From Microcoleus asticus IPMA8 (GTDB taxonomy: Bacteria; Cyanobacteriota; Cyanobacteriia; Cyanobacteriales; Microcoleaceae): a stretch of 9,742 nt of DNA. Position numbers and translations under genes: made by a program. The notes under the pieces are model-generated. The model saw nothing but the letters and a program-made list of their open reading frames with translations. It searched no databases and was not told the DNA's origin. Shown piece after piece: positions 1-5,412 of this stretch. Each line of letters opens with the position of its first letter. Within the stretch, counting starts at the first letter, position 1. Location of the stretch: NCBI RefSeq assembly GCF_013179805.1, contig NZ_SRRZ01000184.1:1-9742 (forward strand), in the 5' to 3' direction.

Positions 1-169
1 CATTTTAGTTGATTATTAATAATTTATAAGTCTACAATTATACATTGCTCTGCCAACTTTAGCAATCTTTTCCTATCATTCAACACTTCTGTTCAGTGCC
101 ATGAAGTAATCTGTTAAGAGGCTTCGCCATAAAGATATGAGTAAATCCTTCTCACAGGAGCCTAACATC
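1..169. other. Leading gap, no gene seen
   Basis: AT-rich stretch with no convincing open frame on either strand. It ends with the first GCTTCGC element and the ribosome binding site of the gene at 170. A CAT at 1-3 could be the start codon of a minus-strand gene leaving the window, but three bases cannot support a call. Confidence 0.5.
111..145 (+). repeat. GCTTCGC element, copy 1 (long type)
   Basis: Core GCTTCGC at 121-127, preceded by CTGTTAAGAG and followed by a purine-rich stretch ending ATGAGTAAA. It shares this extended pattern with the copies at 826, 1455 and 2061. It lies 42 nt before the ATG at 170. Confidence 0.7.
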
Positions 170-681
170 ATGGAAAAGATTAAGAAAATTATTCCAAATA
201 TATCTGAATTCAAAGAGTATTTGAGAAGTTTGATTTGTGAAATGGAATATAGCTACAGTTCTCTAACCAAAAAAGCTTAGAACTGGGGCTATTTAACACA
301 GTCCATCTCGGCAACGGTCAAGTTAGCCCTGGCTATTTCAACATAAGACTTTATGACCTTTGCCAACGCATTTATGCTGGCTGTGACATAGGTTTGTTGA
401 CCTATCACGGCAAAGAGAGAGGCGGGAGTTGTGGGCTGATTGTCCCTCACAGAGATCACGACTATGCACAACCAATGGCTGTATCTCTCAATCTTGGCGT
501 AGCAGAGTTTGTCATTGATGGCAAAACTCATGTGTTGAATGATGGAGACATTGTGAAATTTAACTGCAAGCTTTCCCATGCCGTCCCCCGCATCCTGAGT
601 GAAGAGCGGTTTAGTTTAGTTTTGTGGAAACTAAACGAAGCTAAGGGTTATCGATCGCAGATGATGGCCCCGATTGATTAG
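170..681 (+). pseudogene. 2OG-Fe(II) oxygenase, apparent -1 frameshift
   Basis: Two overlapping frames together make one 170-residue protein. The first opens at ATG 170, nine bases after AGGAG (156-160), encodes MEKIKKIIPNISEF... and stops at 278-280. The second is open from 253 and ends at 681; on its own it could only start at weak codons such as TTG 394, which would cut into the fold. A -1 shift within the six-A run at 269-274 joins them. In joined numbering the downstream part has the Fe(II)-binding HxD (H94, D96, codons at 448 and 454), a distal histidine in SHAVP (H137) and a 2OG-type arginine in ERFSLVLW (R147), spaced as in small double-stranded beta-helix oxygenases. The substrate is unknown. 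It could be a decayed gene, a sequencing error or a recoded gene; the A-run is not in the phase of the classical A-AAA-AAG slippery heptamer. The catalytic residues are intact, which argues for recent loss. Confidence 0.6.
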
Positions 682-906
682 TAGCTTTTTAAAGCAATTA
701 AGGAAACTTAGTCGCTTTATTTTTCATAGCTTTTCCCAGCTTTTAATAAGTTTTCTAGTTTATTTCTTCATCCGATCAACCTTAAATCCATCTAACATCC
801 GCAGATTCTGGTACTTAAAGTCTCTCGTTAGGTGCGCTTCGCGATGGGGAAATGAGCTAGGTTTCTTAGCTTTTGTCCAAGTTCTTTACACTTTTAGAGG
901 TTTGTC
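682..906. other. Intergenic gap with element copy 2 and duplicated leader
   Basis: No gene is supported here. A 78-codon frame with a TTG start (674-910) crosses the gap but reads straight through the GCTTCGC element and ends inside the next start. The last ~85 bp are a near-duplicate of the leader of the gene at 1537. Confidence 0.55.
826..860 (+). repeat. GCTTCGC element, copy 2 (long type)
   Basis: GTTAGGTGCGCTTCGCGATG at 827-846 followed by GGGAAATGAGCTAG. GCG CTT CGC can form a short hairpin. It is nearly identical to the copy at 1455 and lies 64 nt before the ATG at 907. Confidence 0.8.
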
Positions 907-1353
907 ATGACTATTACTTTTCTTTCCAAAACTGCCAAAAAACGTAGTCTGTTAGTAGATGCCCTCCGTATTCTCGCTTGGGAAGAGTATCGAGCTGTCA
1001 ACAAAGAATCACTCAAAGATCTTTCCTATGGTGGCTACGAAGTCTTTGAGGCTGAATGGAAAGTCCATGAAATCCATCAGTATACTTATGCCGAAATTGT
1101 AGCATTCGCCGAATCCTTAGAGTTCGCAGAGAATGACTTGCTCAATCTCCGCTCGAACTATTACGCCAAGAAAAGTAATATGCCTCGCTCCTCAAATTCC
1201 AATGGTAGCAATGGTTCTGCATCTTCACAGATTTCTTCGCAGACCTTACCAGAAACAGTCACGCAACTAAATTCTGAGTCGGGTAATTCTAGTGATTCTG
1301 GTAATTCTGGTGAGTCTAAGCCTTTGCCAAAATATGATGAAGCCCCTTTCTAG
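907..1353 (+). CDS. Unknown protein with SSB-like C-terminal tip, paralogue 1
   Basis: 148 residues; ATG 907 lies six bases after AGAGG (896-900). Residues 1-89 form a charged, mainly helical-looking domain (AWEEYRA, GYEVFE, EWKVHEIH, ENDLLNLRSNYYAKK) that I do not recognise. Residues 90-138 are a disordered S/N/G/Q linker with SGNS-type repeats. The protein ends YDEAPF. Folded domain, flexible linker and acidic-plus-aromatic tip is the architecture of bacterial SSB, whose terminal DDDIPF recruits replication and repair enzymes, but no OB-fold is evident. By inference it could be a ssDNA-associated protein or a mimic that docks on SSB partners. A second copy lies at 1537 with 68 of 89 N-terminal residues identical and a matching leader, so the pair arose by tandem duplication. 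Confidence 0.75.
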   Translation: MTITFLSKTAKKRSLLVDALRILAWEEYRAVNKESLKDLSYGGYEVFEAEWKVHEIHQYTYAEIVAFAESLEFAENDLLNLRSNYYAKKSNMPRSSNSNGSNGSASSQISSQTLPETVTQLNSESGNSSDSGNSGESKPLPKYDEAPF

Positions 1354-1379
1354 TTCAGTCGATCGATTCCATTAATTCA

Positions 1380-1414
1380 GAGAAACCTCGAAGTTTGTTG
1401 CTTTGAGGTTTCTC
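1380..1414 (+). terminator. Hairpin after paralogue 1
   Basis: Fourteen-pair stem GAGAAACCTCGAAG (1380-1393) with CTTTGAGGTTTCTC (1401-1414), one G-U pair, loop of 7. It begins 26 bases after the stop at 1353. It lacks a strong U-tract, so termination may be partial. The terminator after the second paralogue has the same stem theme. Confidence 0.65.
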
Positions 1415-1454
1415 ACTAATTCCGTAATTTTTCAAGATTTTCCCAGTTGTTTGT

Positions 1455-1490
1455 CTGTTAGGTGCGCTTCGCGATGGGGAGATGAGCTAA
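1455..1490 (+). repeat. GCTTCGC element, copy 3 (long type)
   Basis: CTGTTAGGTGCGCTTCGCG followed by ATGGGGAGATGAGCTAA. It lies 64 nt before ATG 1537, the same distance as copy 2 from ATG 907. Both leaders then carry a TTCTTTACACTTTT block just before the ribosome binding site, so element, leader and gene were duplicated together. Confidence 0.8.
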
Positions 1491-1536
1491 GTTTCTGGCT
1501 TCTGTTCAAATTCTTTACACTTTTTAGAGATTTATT

Positions 1537-1953
1537 ATGGCTATCGTATTTCCTTCCAAAACTGGCAAAAAACGTTCTGTGTTAATTGATGCTTTTCGTA
1601 TTCTCGCTTGGGAAGAATATCGAGCAACTAACAAAGAGGAATACAAAGACCTTGAGTTTCGTGGCTACGAAGTATTTGAGGTTGAATGGAAAGCCCATGA
1701 AATCCATGATATGACTTATGTTGAAATCGTTGCTTTGGCTAAATCCTTAGAGTTCGCAGAGAATGAATTGCTCAATCTCCGATCGAACTATTATGCCAAA
1801 AAGAATGCTATGGCTGCTAATAAACTTCAAGCAGCTACTAGCAAGAGCAATGGCAATGGCAATGGCAATGGCAATACTAATGGTAATGGTAGTGCTAATG
1901 GTGCAGCAATGGCAATGGCAGCGCAAGAATTCGATAATGGCGATCTCTTCTAG
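1537..1953 (+). CDS. Unknown protein with SSB-like C-terminal tip, paralogue 2
   Basis: 138 residues, ATG 1537 after AGAGA. The N-terminal 89 residues match the upstream copy at 68 positions, with RILAWEEYRA and LLNLRSNYYAKK unchanged. The linker differs: here it is an Asn-Gly repeat (residues ~105-122) encoded by tandem AATGGC/AATGGT hexamers, then an Ala/Met-rich stretch. The tail ends FDNGDLF, again acidic plus aromatic, as in the SSB C-terminal tip. Strong conservation of the domain and tip with a freely varying linker suggests that both ends are functional. No family is recognised and the SSB-tail reading is an inference. A strong intrinsic terminator follows at 1975. Confidence 0.75.
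   Translation: MAIVFPSKTGKKRSVLIDAFRILAWEEYRATNKEEYKDLEFRGYEVFEVEWKAHEIHDMTYVEIVALAKSLEFAENELLNLRSNYYAKKNAMAANKLQAATSKSNGNGNGNGNTNGNGSANGAAMAMAAQEFDNGDLF
1849..1902 (+). repeat. AATGGC hexanucleotide repeat inside paralogue 2
   Basis: Nine in-frame hexamers, mostly AATGGC or AATGGT with AATACT and AGTGCT variants, encoding (Asn-Gly)n in the linker. Slippage changes length by two codons and never the frame. Confidence 0.85.
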
Positions 1954-1974
1954 CCGATCGAACTGGTCGTAAAG

Positions 1975-2012
1975 AAAACTCCGAAGTCCTCGTGGCTTTG
2001 GAGTTTTTTTTT
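1975..2012 (+). terminator. Intrinsic terminator after paralogue 2
   Basis: Twelve-pair stem AAAACTCCGAAG (1975-1986) with CTTTGGAGTTTT (1996-2007), one G-U pair, loop of 9, running into a T tract at 2004-2012. Confidence 0.88.
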
Positions 2013-2060
2013 AGAGCGCCAGGAAACTTTGAACACAGCAAAGTCCAGAGCAAGAAGTTG

Positions 2061-2095
2061 CTCTGTGAGGCGCTTCGCGATGAAGAGGTGAGTAA
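2061..2095 (+). repeat. GCTTCGC element, copy 4 (long type)
   Basis: CTCTGTGAGGCGCTTCGCGA followed by TGAAGAGGTGAGTAA. The core at 2072-2078 lies 47 nt before ATG 2126. The trailing GTGAGTAAAT resembles that of copy 1. Confidence 0.75.
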
Positions 2096-2125
2096 ATTTA
2101 TTTTGTTATATCAGGAATTCACAAT

Positions 2126-2632
2126 ATGAAATTAACTGAACTTTTAACTTCGATGACTATCGTTTCTTTGTTAACTACTTTCGCGGTGCCGACAACTGTC
2201 AGAATTATAGCCAATGCCAAAGTTACGGGAGCATTGCTACAGTTACACCAGACCGCTAAGCAATCTCGCTATGATGCCATCATCAATTACGGACAAGTTC
2301 GATCGGTTGCGATATTTGCTGGCGAAAACCCAGGTATTGCAGAATGTTTAGATGGTGTTTGTGGCAAGCCAATGCCTTTGCCAAAAGGTATTGTTATTAA
2401 ATCCACATTTCGTGGTATTGATGCCAAAGTTGCTGGCAAAGCCGGAGCTGATAGAGCAACTTTGGTGAGTTGGTCTAGCGAGACGAATGCTGGCATTGGT
2501 GGCAGTTATGGCCAGCATGGAAGCATCACCTTCAGCCATCCTTGGTCGTTGAAGAAGTTTTGTCTCGTCAGAGGCGGAGTTTTTGGCAATGAAGGCGAAT
2601 ATGCGATCCGCAAAGATAAAGAATGTAAATAG
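2126..2632 (+). CDS. GspH/FimT-like minor pseudopilin lacking a leader peptide
   Basis: 168 residues. The N-terminus MKLTELLTSMTIVSLLTTFAVP matches the conserved FTLIELL helix of type IV pilins and type II secretion pseudopilins, with Glu5 in the position needed for assembly and a hydrophobic helix at about 6-28. The rest resembles GspH/FimT minor pilins: an amphipathic helix (VTGALLQLHQTAKQSRYDAI), a beta-rich region with GSITFSHPW, and Cys74/79 and Cys146/167 that could form two disulfides. Oddly, the protein starts exactly where a mature pilin would; the usual basic leader ending in Gly is missing. In-frame codons upstream reach a TAA at 2093 without ATG, GTG or TTG, and CAGGA (2112-2116) is well placed for ATG 2126. 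How it would be processed or assembled is unclear. No other pilus gene lies in the window. Confidence 0.75.
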   Translation: MKLTELLTSMTIVSLLTTFAVPTTVRIIANAKVTGALLQLHQTAKQSRYDAIINYGQVRSVAIFAGENPGIAECLDGVCGKPMPLPKGIVIKSTFRGIDAKVAGKAGADRATLVSWSSETNAGIGGSYGQHGSITFSHPWSLKKFCLVRGGVFGNEGEYAIRKDKECK

Positions 2633-2640
2633 AAGATAAT

Positions 2641-2667
2641 CTCTAGCCTGCGCTAGAGCTTTTTTTA
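2641..2667 (+). terminator. Intrinsic terminator after pseudopilin gene
   Basis: Stem CTCTAGC (2641-2647) with GCTAGAG (2652-2658), loop of 4, then C and a run of T to 2667. It starts eight bases after the stop. Confidence 0.88.
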
Positions 2668-2677
2668 TTTCCCGCAA

Positions 2678-2695
2678 CAACAGCGCTTCGCGTTG
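2678..2695 (+). repeat. GCTTCGC element, copy 5 (hairpin)
   Basis: CAACAGCGCTTCGCGTTG folds as CAAC, bulged A, GCG, loop CTT, CGC, GTTG: seven pairs. Core at 2685-2691, 35 nt before ATG 2727. Confidence 0.65.
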
Positions 2696-2726
2696 AAAAG
2701 TCGATTTCTACCCTCTAAATAAACCT

Positions 2727-3332
2727 ATGCTGCACTTAAAAAGCTATTTCTCTGTCTCAGAGCAACAAAATCTCGTTGAAATTACCCGAAACATTGCCAA
2801 AGTTAATGGCGGAATGATAATTCCTGTTATGGCCACTGGTCAAAAATTTAACTGTAGCCAAACCAGTTGCGGAATAGTTGGCTGGCTGTCCGATCGAACT
2901 GGCTACCGCTACTCAAAAATCAATCCTGTGAATAATCAACCGTTCGCAGCAATGCCGACAGAGTTGATAGACATTGCTCAAAGTTTAGCTAAATTAGTGG
3001 GTGAATTTGATTATCAGCCCGAAACTTGCCTAATCAACTTTTATCCAGCAAACATCAAAAGTAAGTTAGGCTTGCACCAAGATAATACCGAGCAAAATCT
3101 CAAACCCTGCATCATTTCGATATCTATCGGTGACGATTGCAGTTTCGTTATCGGCAGCAACCGCAGTCGCACAGATCCATTAAAGGGCATCATTTTGCGA
3201 TCGGGAGATGCTTTAATCCTGCATGGTGACAGCCGTTTAGCCTATCACGGAGTTCAAAGGATTATTCCCAAAACCTCCAATTTGTTAAAAAATAATGGTC
3301 GTTTAAACCTGACAATCCGACAAGTTTATTAA
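2727..3332 (+). CDS. alkB: AlkB-like 2OG-Fe(II) DNA repair dioxygenase
   Basis: 201 residues, close to the usual AlkB length. AlkB enzymes oxidatively remove alkyl groups such as 1-methyladenine and 3-methylcytosine from DNA or RNA using Fe(II), O2 and 2-oxoglutarate. Visible motifs: the substrate-lid region WLSDRTGYRYS (53-63), NFY at 104-106, the metal pair H117 and D119 in GLHQDNTE, the distal histidine H174 in HGDSRLAYHGV, and the 2OG signature RLNLTIR (R192, R198). All catalytic residues are present, so the enzyme should be active. ATG 2727 is the first start after the terminator at 2641; no clear Shine-Dalgarno sequence is seen. The next gene follows after 71 bp. AlkB genes are often carried by phages and plasmids, as well as chromosomes. 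Confidence 0.93.
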   Translation: MLHLKSYFSVSEQQNLVEITRNIAKVNGGMIIPVMATGQKFNCSQTSCGIVGWLSDRTGYRYSKINPVNNQPFAAMPTELIDIAQSLAKLVGEFDYQPETCLINFYPANIKSKLGLHQDNTEQNLKPCIISISIGDDCSFVIGSNRSRTDPLKGIILRSGDALILHGDSRLAYHGVQRIIPKTSNLLKNNGRLNLTIRQVY

Positions 3333-3350
3333 CACAATCAAAAAAATTAG

Positions 3351-3366
3351 TAATGCTTCGCTGTGA
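3351..3366 (+). repeat. GCTTCGC element, copy 6 (TAATGCTTCGCTGT type)
   Basis: TAATGCTTCGCTGTGA, with the core at 3355-3361, 42 nt before ATG 3404. It shares ATGCTTCGCTGT with the copy at 5971 and GTGCTTCGCTGT-type sequence with that at 8017. A 10-bp inverted repeat starts inside it. Confidence 0.7.
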
Positions 3367-3398
3367 GTTGTTGATTCTTCTTGGATGTAACAACTCAC
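3363..3398 (+). promoter_or_regulatory. 10-bp perfect inverted repeat just before ATG 3404
   Basis: GTGAGTTGTT (3363-3372) pairs perfectly with AACAACTCAC (3389-3398), loop of 16, ending five bases before the start codon. There is no U-tract. It could terminate the preceding AlkB transcript, act as a 5' leader structure, or be a protein binding site. Confidence 0.65.
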
Positions 3399-3403
3399 AA
3401 GTC

Positions 3404-4018
3404 ATGGCAACAACTAAAATTCCTGCACTTCTTCAACATATCGATCGGACTCTCAATCGTGAGACTCAATACGGTTTCTCTGAATACTCTGAACTCTTTG
3501 AACCGAAAAAATATAACACGGCAATGATTACCGGACATCGCTGGATTAATACGCAAGGTTTTAAACCATACATCGAAAAACTAATCATGATGGCAGTTAA
3601 TCAAGGTGTCAAAAAGTTTTTTTGTGGCATGGCACTTGGTGTAGACCAGTTAGCTGCTGAAGTTTTGATTTATAAAAAGCTGAACTGGACAGCGATACTG
3701 CCCTGTGCTGACCAACATATACTCTGGAAACCTCGTCAGCAAAGTCATTACAAGAAATTGCTGGCACAAGCAACGGATCACGTCTGTCTTTACAAAAATT
3801 ACAGTGCGGGTGTCATGCAAGCACGCAACTCTTGGATGGTCAAACGATCGGATATCTGCTTGGCTGTTTTTAGTGGCGATCCTCATGGTATGGGGGGAGG
3901 AACTGCCACCACTTTCGACATGGCTAAACAGAAGAATTTGCTCATTTATCAGTACATTCCCGCTGAACGTAAATACCTAATTATTGAACCCAGCCACCAT
4001 CAGTTAAGTCTCTTCTAG
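3404..4018 (+). CDS. SLOG-fold protein, DUF1273/YpsA-like
   Basis: 204 residues from ATG 3404. An upstream ATG at 3353 is in frame but would make the GCTTCGC element and a 10-bp hairpin coding, so the later start is preferred. The protein has the DUF1273/YpsA pattern of the SLOG (SMF/DprA-LOG) Rossmann-like fold: TGHR (43-46), FFCGMALGVDQLAAE (72-86), AILPCADQ (97-104), LYKNYSAGVMQARNSWMV (129-146), and the Gly-rich ligand loop GMGGGTATT (162-170). SLOG domains bind nucleotides or nucleotide-derived ligands; members act in DprA, cytokinin LOG enzymes and bacterial conflict systems. All characteristic motifs are present. The N-terminal 35 residues are extra. Two smaller SLOG-like proteins occur at 8372 and 8873. 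The specific ligand cannot be read from the sequence. Confidence 0.87.
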   Translation: MATTKIPALLQHIDRTLNRETQYGFSEYSELFEPKKYNTAMITGHRWINTQGFKPYIEKLIMMAVNQGVKKFFCGMALGVDQLAAEVLIYKKLNWTAILPCADQHILWKPRQQSHYKKLLAQATDHVCLYKNYSAGVMQARNSWMVKRSDICLAVFSGDPHGMGGGTATTFDMAKQKNLLIYQYIPAERKYLIIEPSHHQLSLF

Positions 4019-4051
4019 CTAGTTCAAATTTAGTTCAAAATTTCTACTTTC

Positions 4052-4100
4052 AAAACTCTCTTGCTTCAGGTACAAAAGCCAGAAGTGAGAGAGTTTTTTT
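4052..4100 (+). terminator. Intrinsic terminator after SLOG gene
   Basis: AAAACTCTCTTGCTTC (4052-4067) pairs with GAAGTGAGAGAGTTTT (4082-4097), 16 pairs including two G-U, loop of 14, T tract to 4100. Confidence 0.88.
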
Positions 4101-4135
4101 CATAATTTACCATCTCAAACCTACACTCAAGAATC

Positions 4136-4597
4136 ATGCCAAAAACCAAAAAAATTGTAATGACTCACATCCATTCACGCATTGCCAAACTTGCTAAGGC
4201 TGCGATCGACCGTGGTGAAATCGTCAGTTGCGATCAAATAAGTAGTCGCTCCTATCTCATCAAGCGATCGATTAATGGCAAGCGACCACAAACGACTCAA
4301 TTCACCGTAGTCGGTGCTGCCAGCCTTCTTTATCTTCTCAATGTTGCTGCAAACGCTAGCGAATCTCTCGATCCGACCGAACCTGATTCTGATTTTAGTT
4401 CCAATTATTCAGAGCCACAACCAAAACACAAGCGCGGCTTTGATTCTTCATCTGAACCTGACTTCCTTGTTAACCCGGAACCTGAATCTGAGTCTGAATT
4501 TCACTCTGACTTTAACGTTGACTCTGAATATTTAGAGCCAGAGCCAGAGTTAGATTTAGAAACACAAACAGAAACAGAATTTCTAGAAGCAATCTAA
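4136..4597 (+). CDS. Unknown protein with basic N-terminus and acidic tail
   Basis: 153 residues from ATG 4136; no Shine-Dalgarno sequence is evident. Residues 1-52 are basic (KTKK, RSYLIKRSINGKRPQTTQF) with a possible small beta-containing fold, followed by a short hydrophobic helix (VVGAASLLYLLNVAA, 58-72). Residues 76-153 are highly acidic and low in complexity: EPDSD, EPESESEFHSD, EPEPELDLETQTETE. A basic domain plus a long Glu/Asp tail could mean a nucleic-acid-binding module with a self-inhibitory or chaperone-like acidic tail, but no family is recognised. It stands alone: a strong terminator lies upstream at 4052 and a long inverted repeat downstream at 4610. It is one of the few genes here with no GCTTCGC element in front. 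Confidence 0.7.
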   Translation: MPKTKKIVMTHIHSRIAKLAKAAIDRGEIVSCDQISSRSYLIKRSINGKRPQTTQFTVVGAASLLYLLNVAANASESLDPTEPDSDFSSNYSEPQPKHKRGFDSSSEPDFLVNPEPESESEFHSDFNVDSEYLEPEPELDLETQTETEFLEAI

Positions 4598-4609
4598 AAA
4601 CATTCGAGA

Positions 4610-4661
4610 CACAGAAACATCTTCGTGTTTTGCTCTGGTGAGGAGCAATGATGTTTCTGTG
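4610..4661 (+). terminator. Long nested hairpin after the acidic-tail gene
   Basis: Outer perfect 12-bp stem CACAGAAACATC (4610-4621) with GATGTTTCTGTG (4650-4661); inner stem TTGCTC (4630-4635) with GAGCAA (4643-4648). It starts 12 bases after the stop but has no U-tract, so terminator function is uncertain. It carries the AGAAACA core seen in other hairpins here. Confidence 0.6.
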
Positions 4662-4691
4662 CACCATATTGCCAAGAATAGCAAAAAAATA

Positions 4692-4727
4692 CCCCAAAAC
4701 TATCGCGGGGGGTGCTTCGCTTTGGGG
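4692..4727 (+). repeat. GCTTCGC element, copy 7, closed by a 7-bp stem
   Basis: Core GCTTCGC at 4714-4720. CCCCAAA (4692-4698) pairs with TTTGGGG (4721-4727), so the element sits in the 3' side of a larger hairpin. It ends 27 nt before ATG 4755. Confidence 0.65.
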
Positions 4728-4754
4728 AACTGGTTCTTTATTAAAGTAACAACT

Positions 4755-5168
4755 ATGTCAATCCTACCATCTTCCACTTCTTCCACATCAAGTTTACCAC
4801 AAATCGAAACTCCAGATTGGAGAACTGTAGGGTTCAATGCACAGATTCCCTGGAAAGCTTCGGACATAATTCTTGAAGAAGCGATCGGCAAACTGATTAA
4901 TTTGGATGAAATTGTCGATCGGCTCCAAGCACTTGATTGTCAACAGTCCGCAGCATTCACAACTGAGCAAGTTAAGTTTGCTTTCCTCAAATGGATTGAG
5001 AATCATCTTGAGTCGATCGAACTCCAGCCCGAATGGTTTATCCATCAGGACTTTAAACATTTTGAGCGTTATTTGCCTGAGCTTGATGGCTCTTTCTTCC
5101 CAGAGGAAGAGTACGACCAAGGCGTTATGTATGAAGATCGGGTCGCTCATGATACGGCTCAGTTTTAA
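4755..5168 (+). CDS. Unknown protein, probably truncated by an in-frame TAA
   Basis: 137 residues from ATG 4755. The frame is open back to 4638, but that part crosses a 12-bp hairpin and the GCTTCGC element, so it is unlikely to be coding. An N-terminal Ser/Thr/Pro-rich stretch (1-18) precedes a domain with acidic helices (DIILEEAIGKLINLDEIVDRL, VKFAFLKWIENHLESIEL) and an aromatic, acidic end (FIHQDFKHFERYLPEL, FFPEEEYDQ). No family is recognised. The frame ends AQF-TAA and then continues for 41 more codons without a stop, with similar composition, to a TAG at 5292. The likely ancestral codon is CAA (Gln), one transition away. The annotated product may therefore be a C-terminal truncation. 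Confidence 0.6.
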   Translation: MSILPSSTSSTSSLPQIETPDWRTVGFNAQIPWKASDIILEEAIGKLINLDEIVDRLQALDCQQSAAFTTEQVKFAFLKWIENHLESIELQPEWFIHQDFKHFERYLPELDGSFFPEEEYDQGVMYEDRVAHDTAQF

Positions 5169-5294
5169 CTCGATTCTCAATTAGCTGCTGTTAACTTAGC
5201 TGCTGAATTAACAGCCACCGACTATCCATCTCCACTTGAAGATGCTTTTGATGGGACTCCTGAACAAGCCGCTATTGCAGCACTTGATTGGTAG
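5169..5294 (+). pseudogene. In-frame continuation of the 4755 gene after TAA
   Basis: 41 sense codons in the same frame directly after the TAA at 5166-5168, ending TAG 5292-5294. The translation is Ala-rich and acidic (LAAVNLAAELTATDY, LEDAFDG) and ends AALDW. It has no start codon of its own. The next hairpin (5326) lies after this second stop rather than the first, which fits the original gene ending here. It is best read as the detached C-terminus of the upstream gene, or as a readthrough extension. Confidence 0.5.
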
Positions 5295-5325
5295 CCCCTG
5301 CTAGCAGCGCGAAAAGTTAAAAAAT

Positions 5326-5381
5326 CCGATGACATAGAAACAGATTAAAAACAAATCAAAACTCTGTTCCTATGTCATCGG
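5326..5381 (+). terminator. 18-bp inverted repeat with one mismatch
   Basis: CCGATGACATAG (5326-5337) pairs with CTATGTCATCGG (5370-5381); after an A/C mismatch, AACAG (5339-5343) pairs with CTGTT (5364-5368); loop of 20. There is no U-tract. It lies 31 nt before ATG 5413. It may be a bidirectional or factor-assisted terminator, a leader structure or an operator. Confidence 0.6.
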
Positions 5382-5412
5382 TGACTACCATATTTACCCA
5401 GCAAATTCTAAC

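Noticed and set aside
289..579. 96-codon minus-strand frame
   Set aside because: It lies opposite the oxygenase frame, whose catalytic motifs make it the real coding strand.
790..833. Integron attC-like pair ATCTAAC ... GTTAGGT
   Set aside because: The two core-like heptamers are only 44 bp apart end to end, shorter than usual attC sites, the middle has no palindrome, and most other gaps lack GTTRRRY.
674..910. 78-codon + strand frame with TTG start between the first two genes
   Set aside because: It overlaps the end of the oxygenase frame, passes through the repeated GCTTCGC element and duplicated leader, and has no ribosome binding site or protein-like pattern.
3353..3403. Earlier ATG (3353) for the DUF1273-like gene
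   Set aside because: The extra 17 residues would be encoded by the element and the 10-bp hairpin, and the family motifs all lie after ATG 3404.
4638..4754. N-terminal extension of the 4755 gene
   Set aside because: The extension would be encoded by a 12-bp hairpin and the GCTTCGC element; ATG 4755 gives a normal-looking N-terminus.
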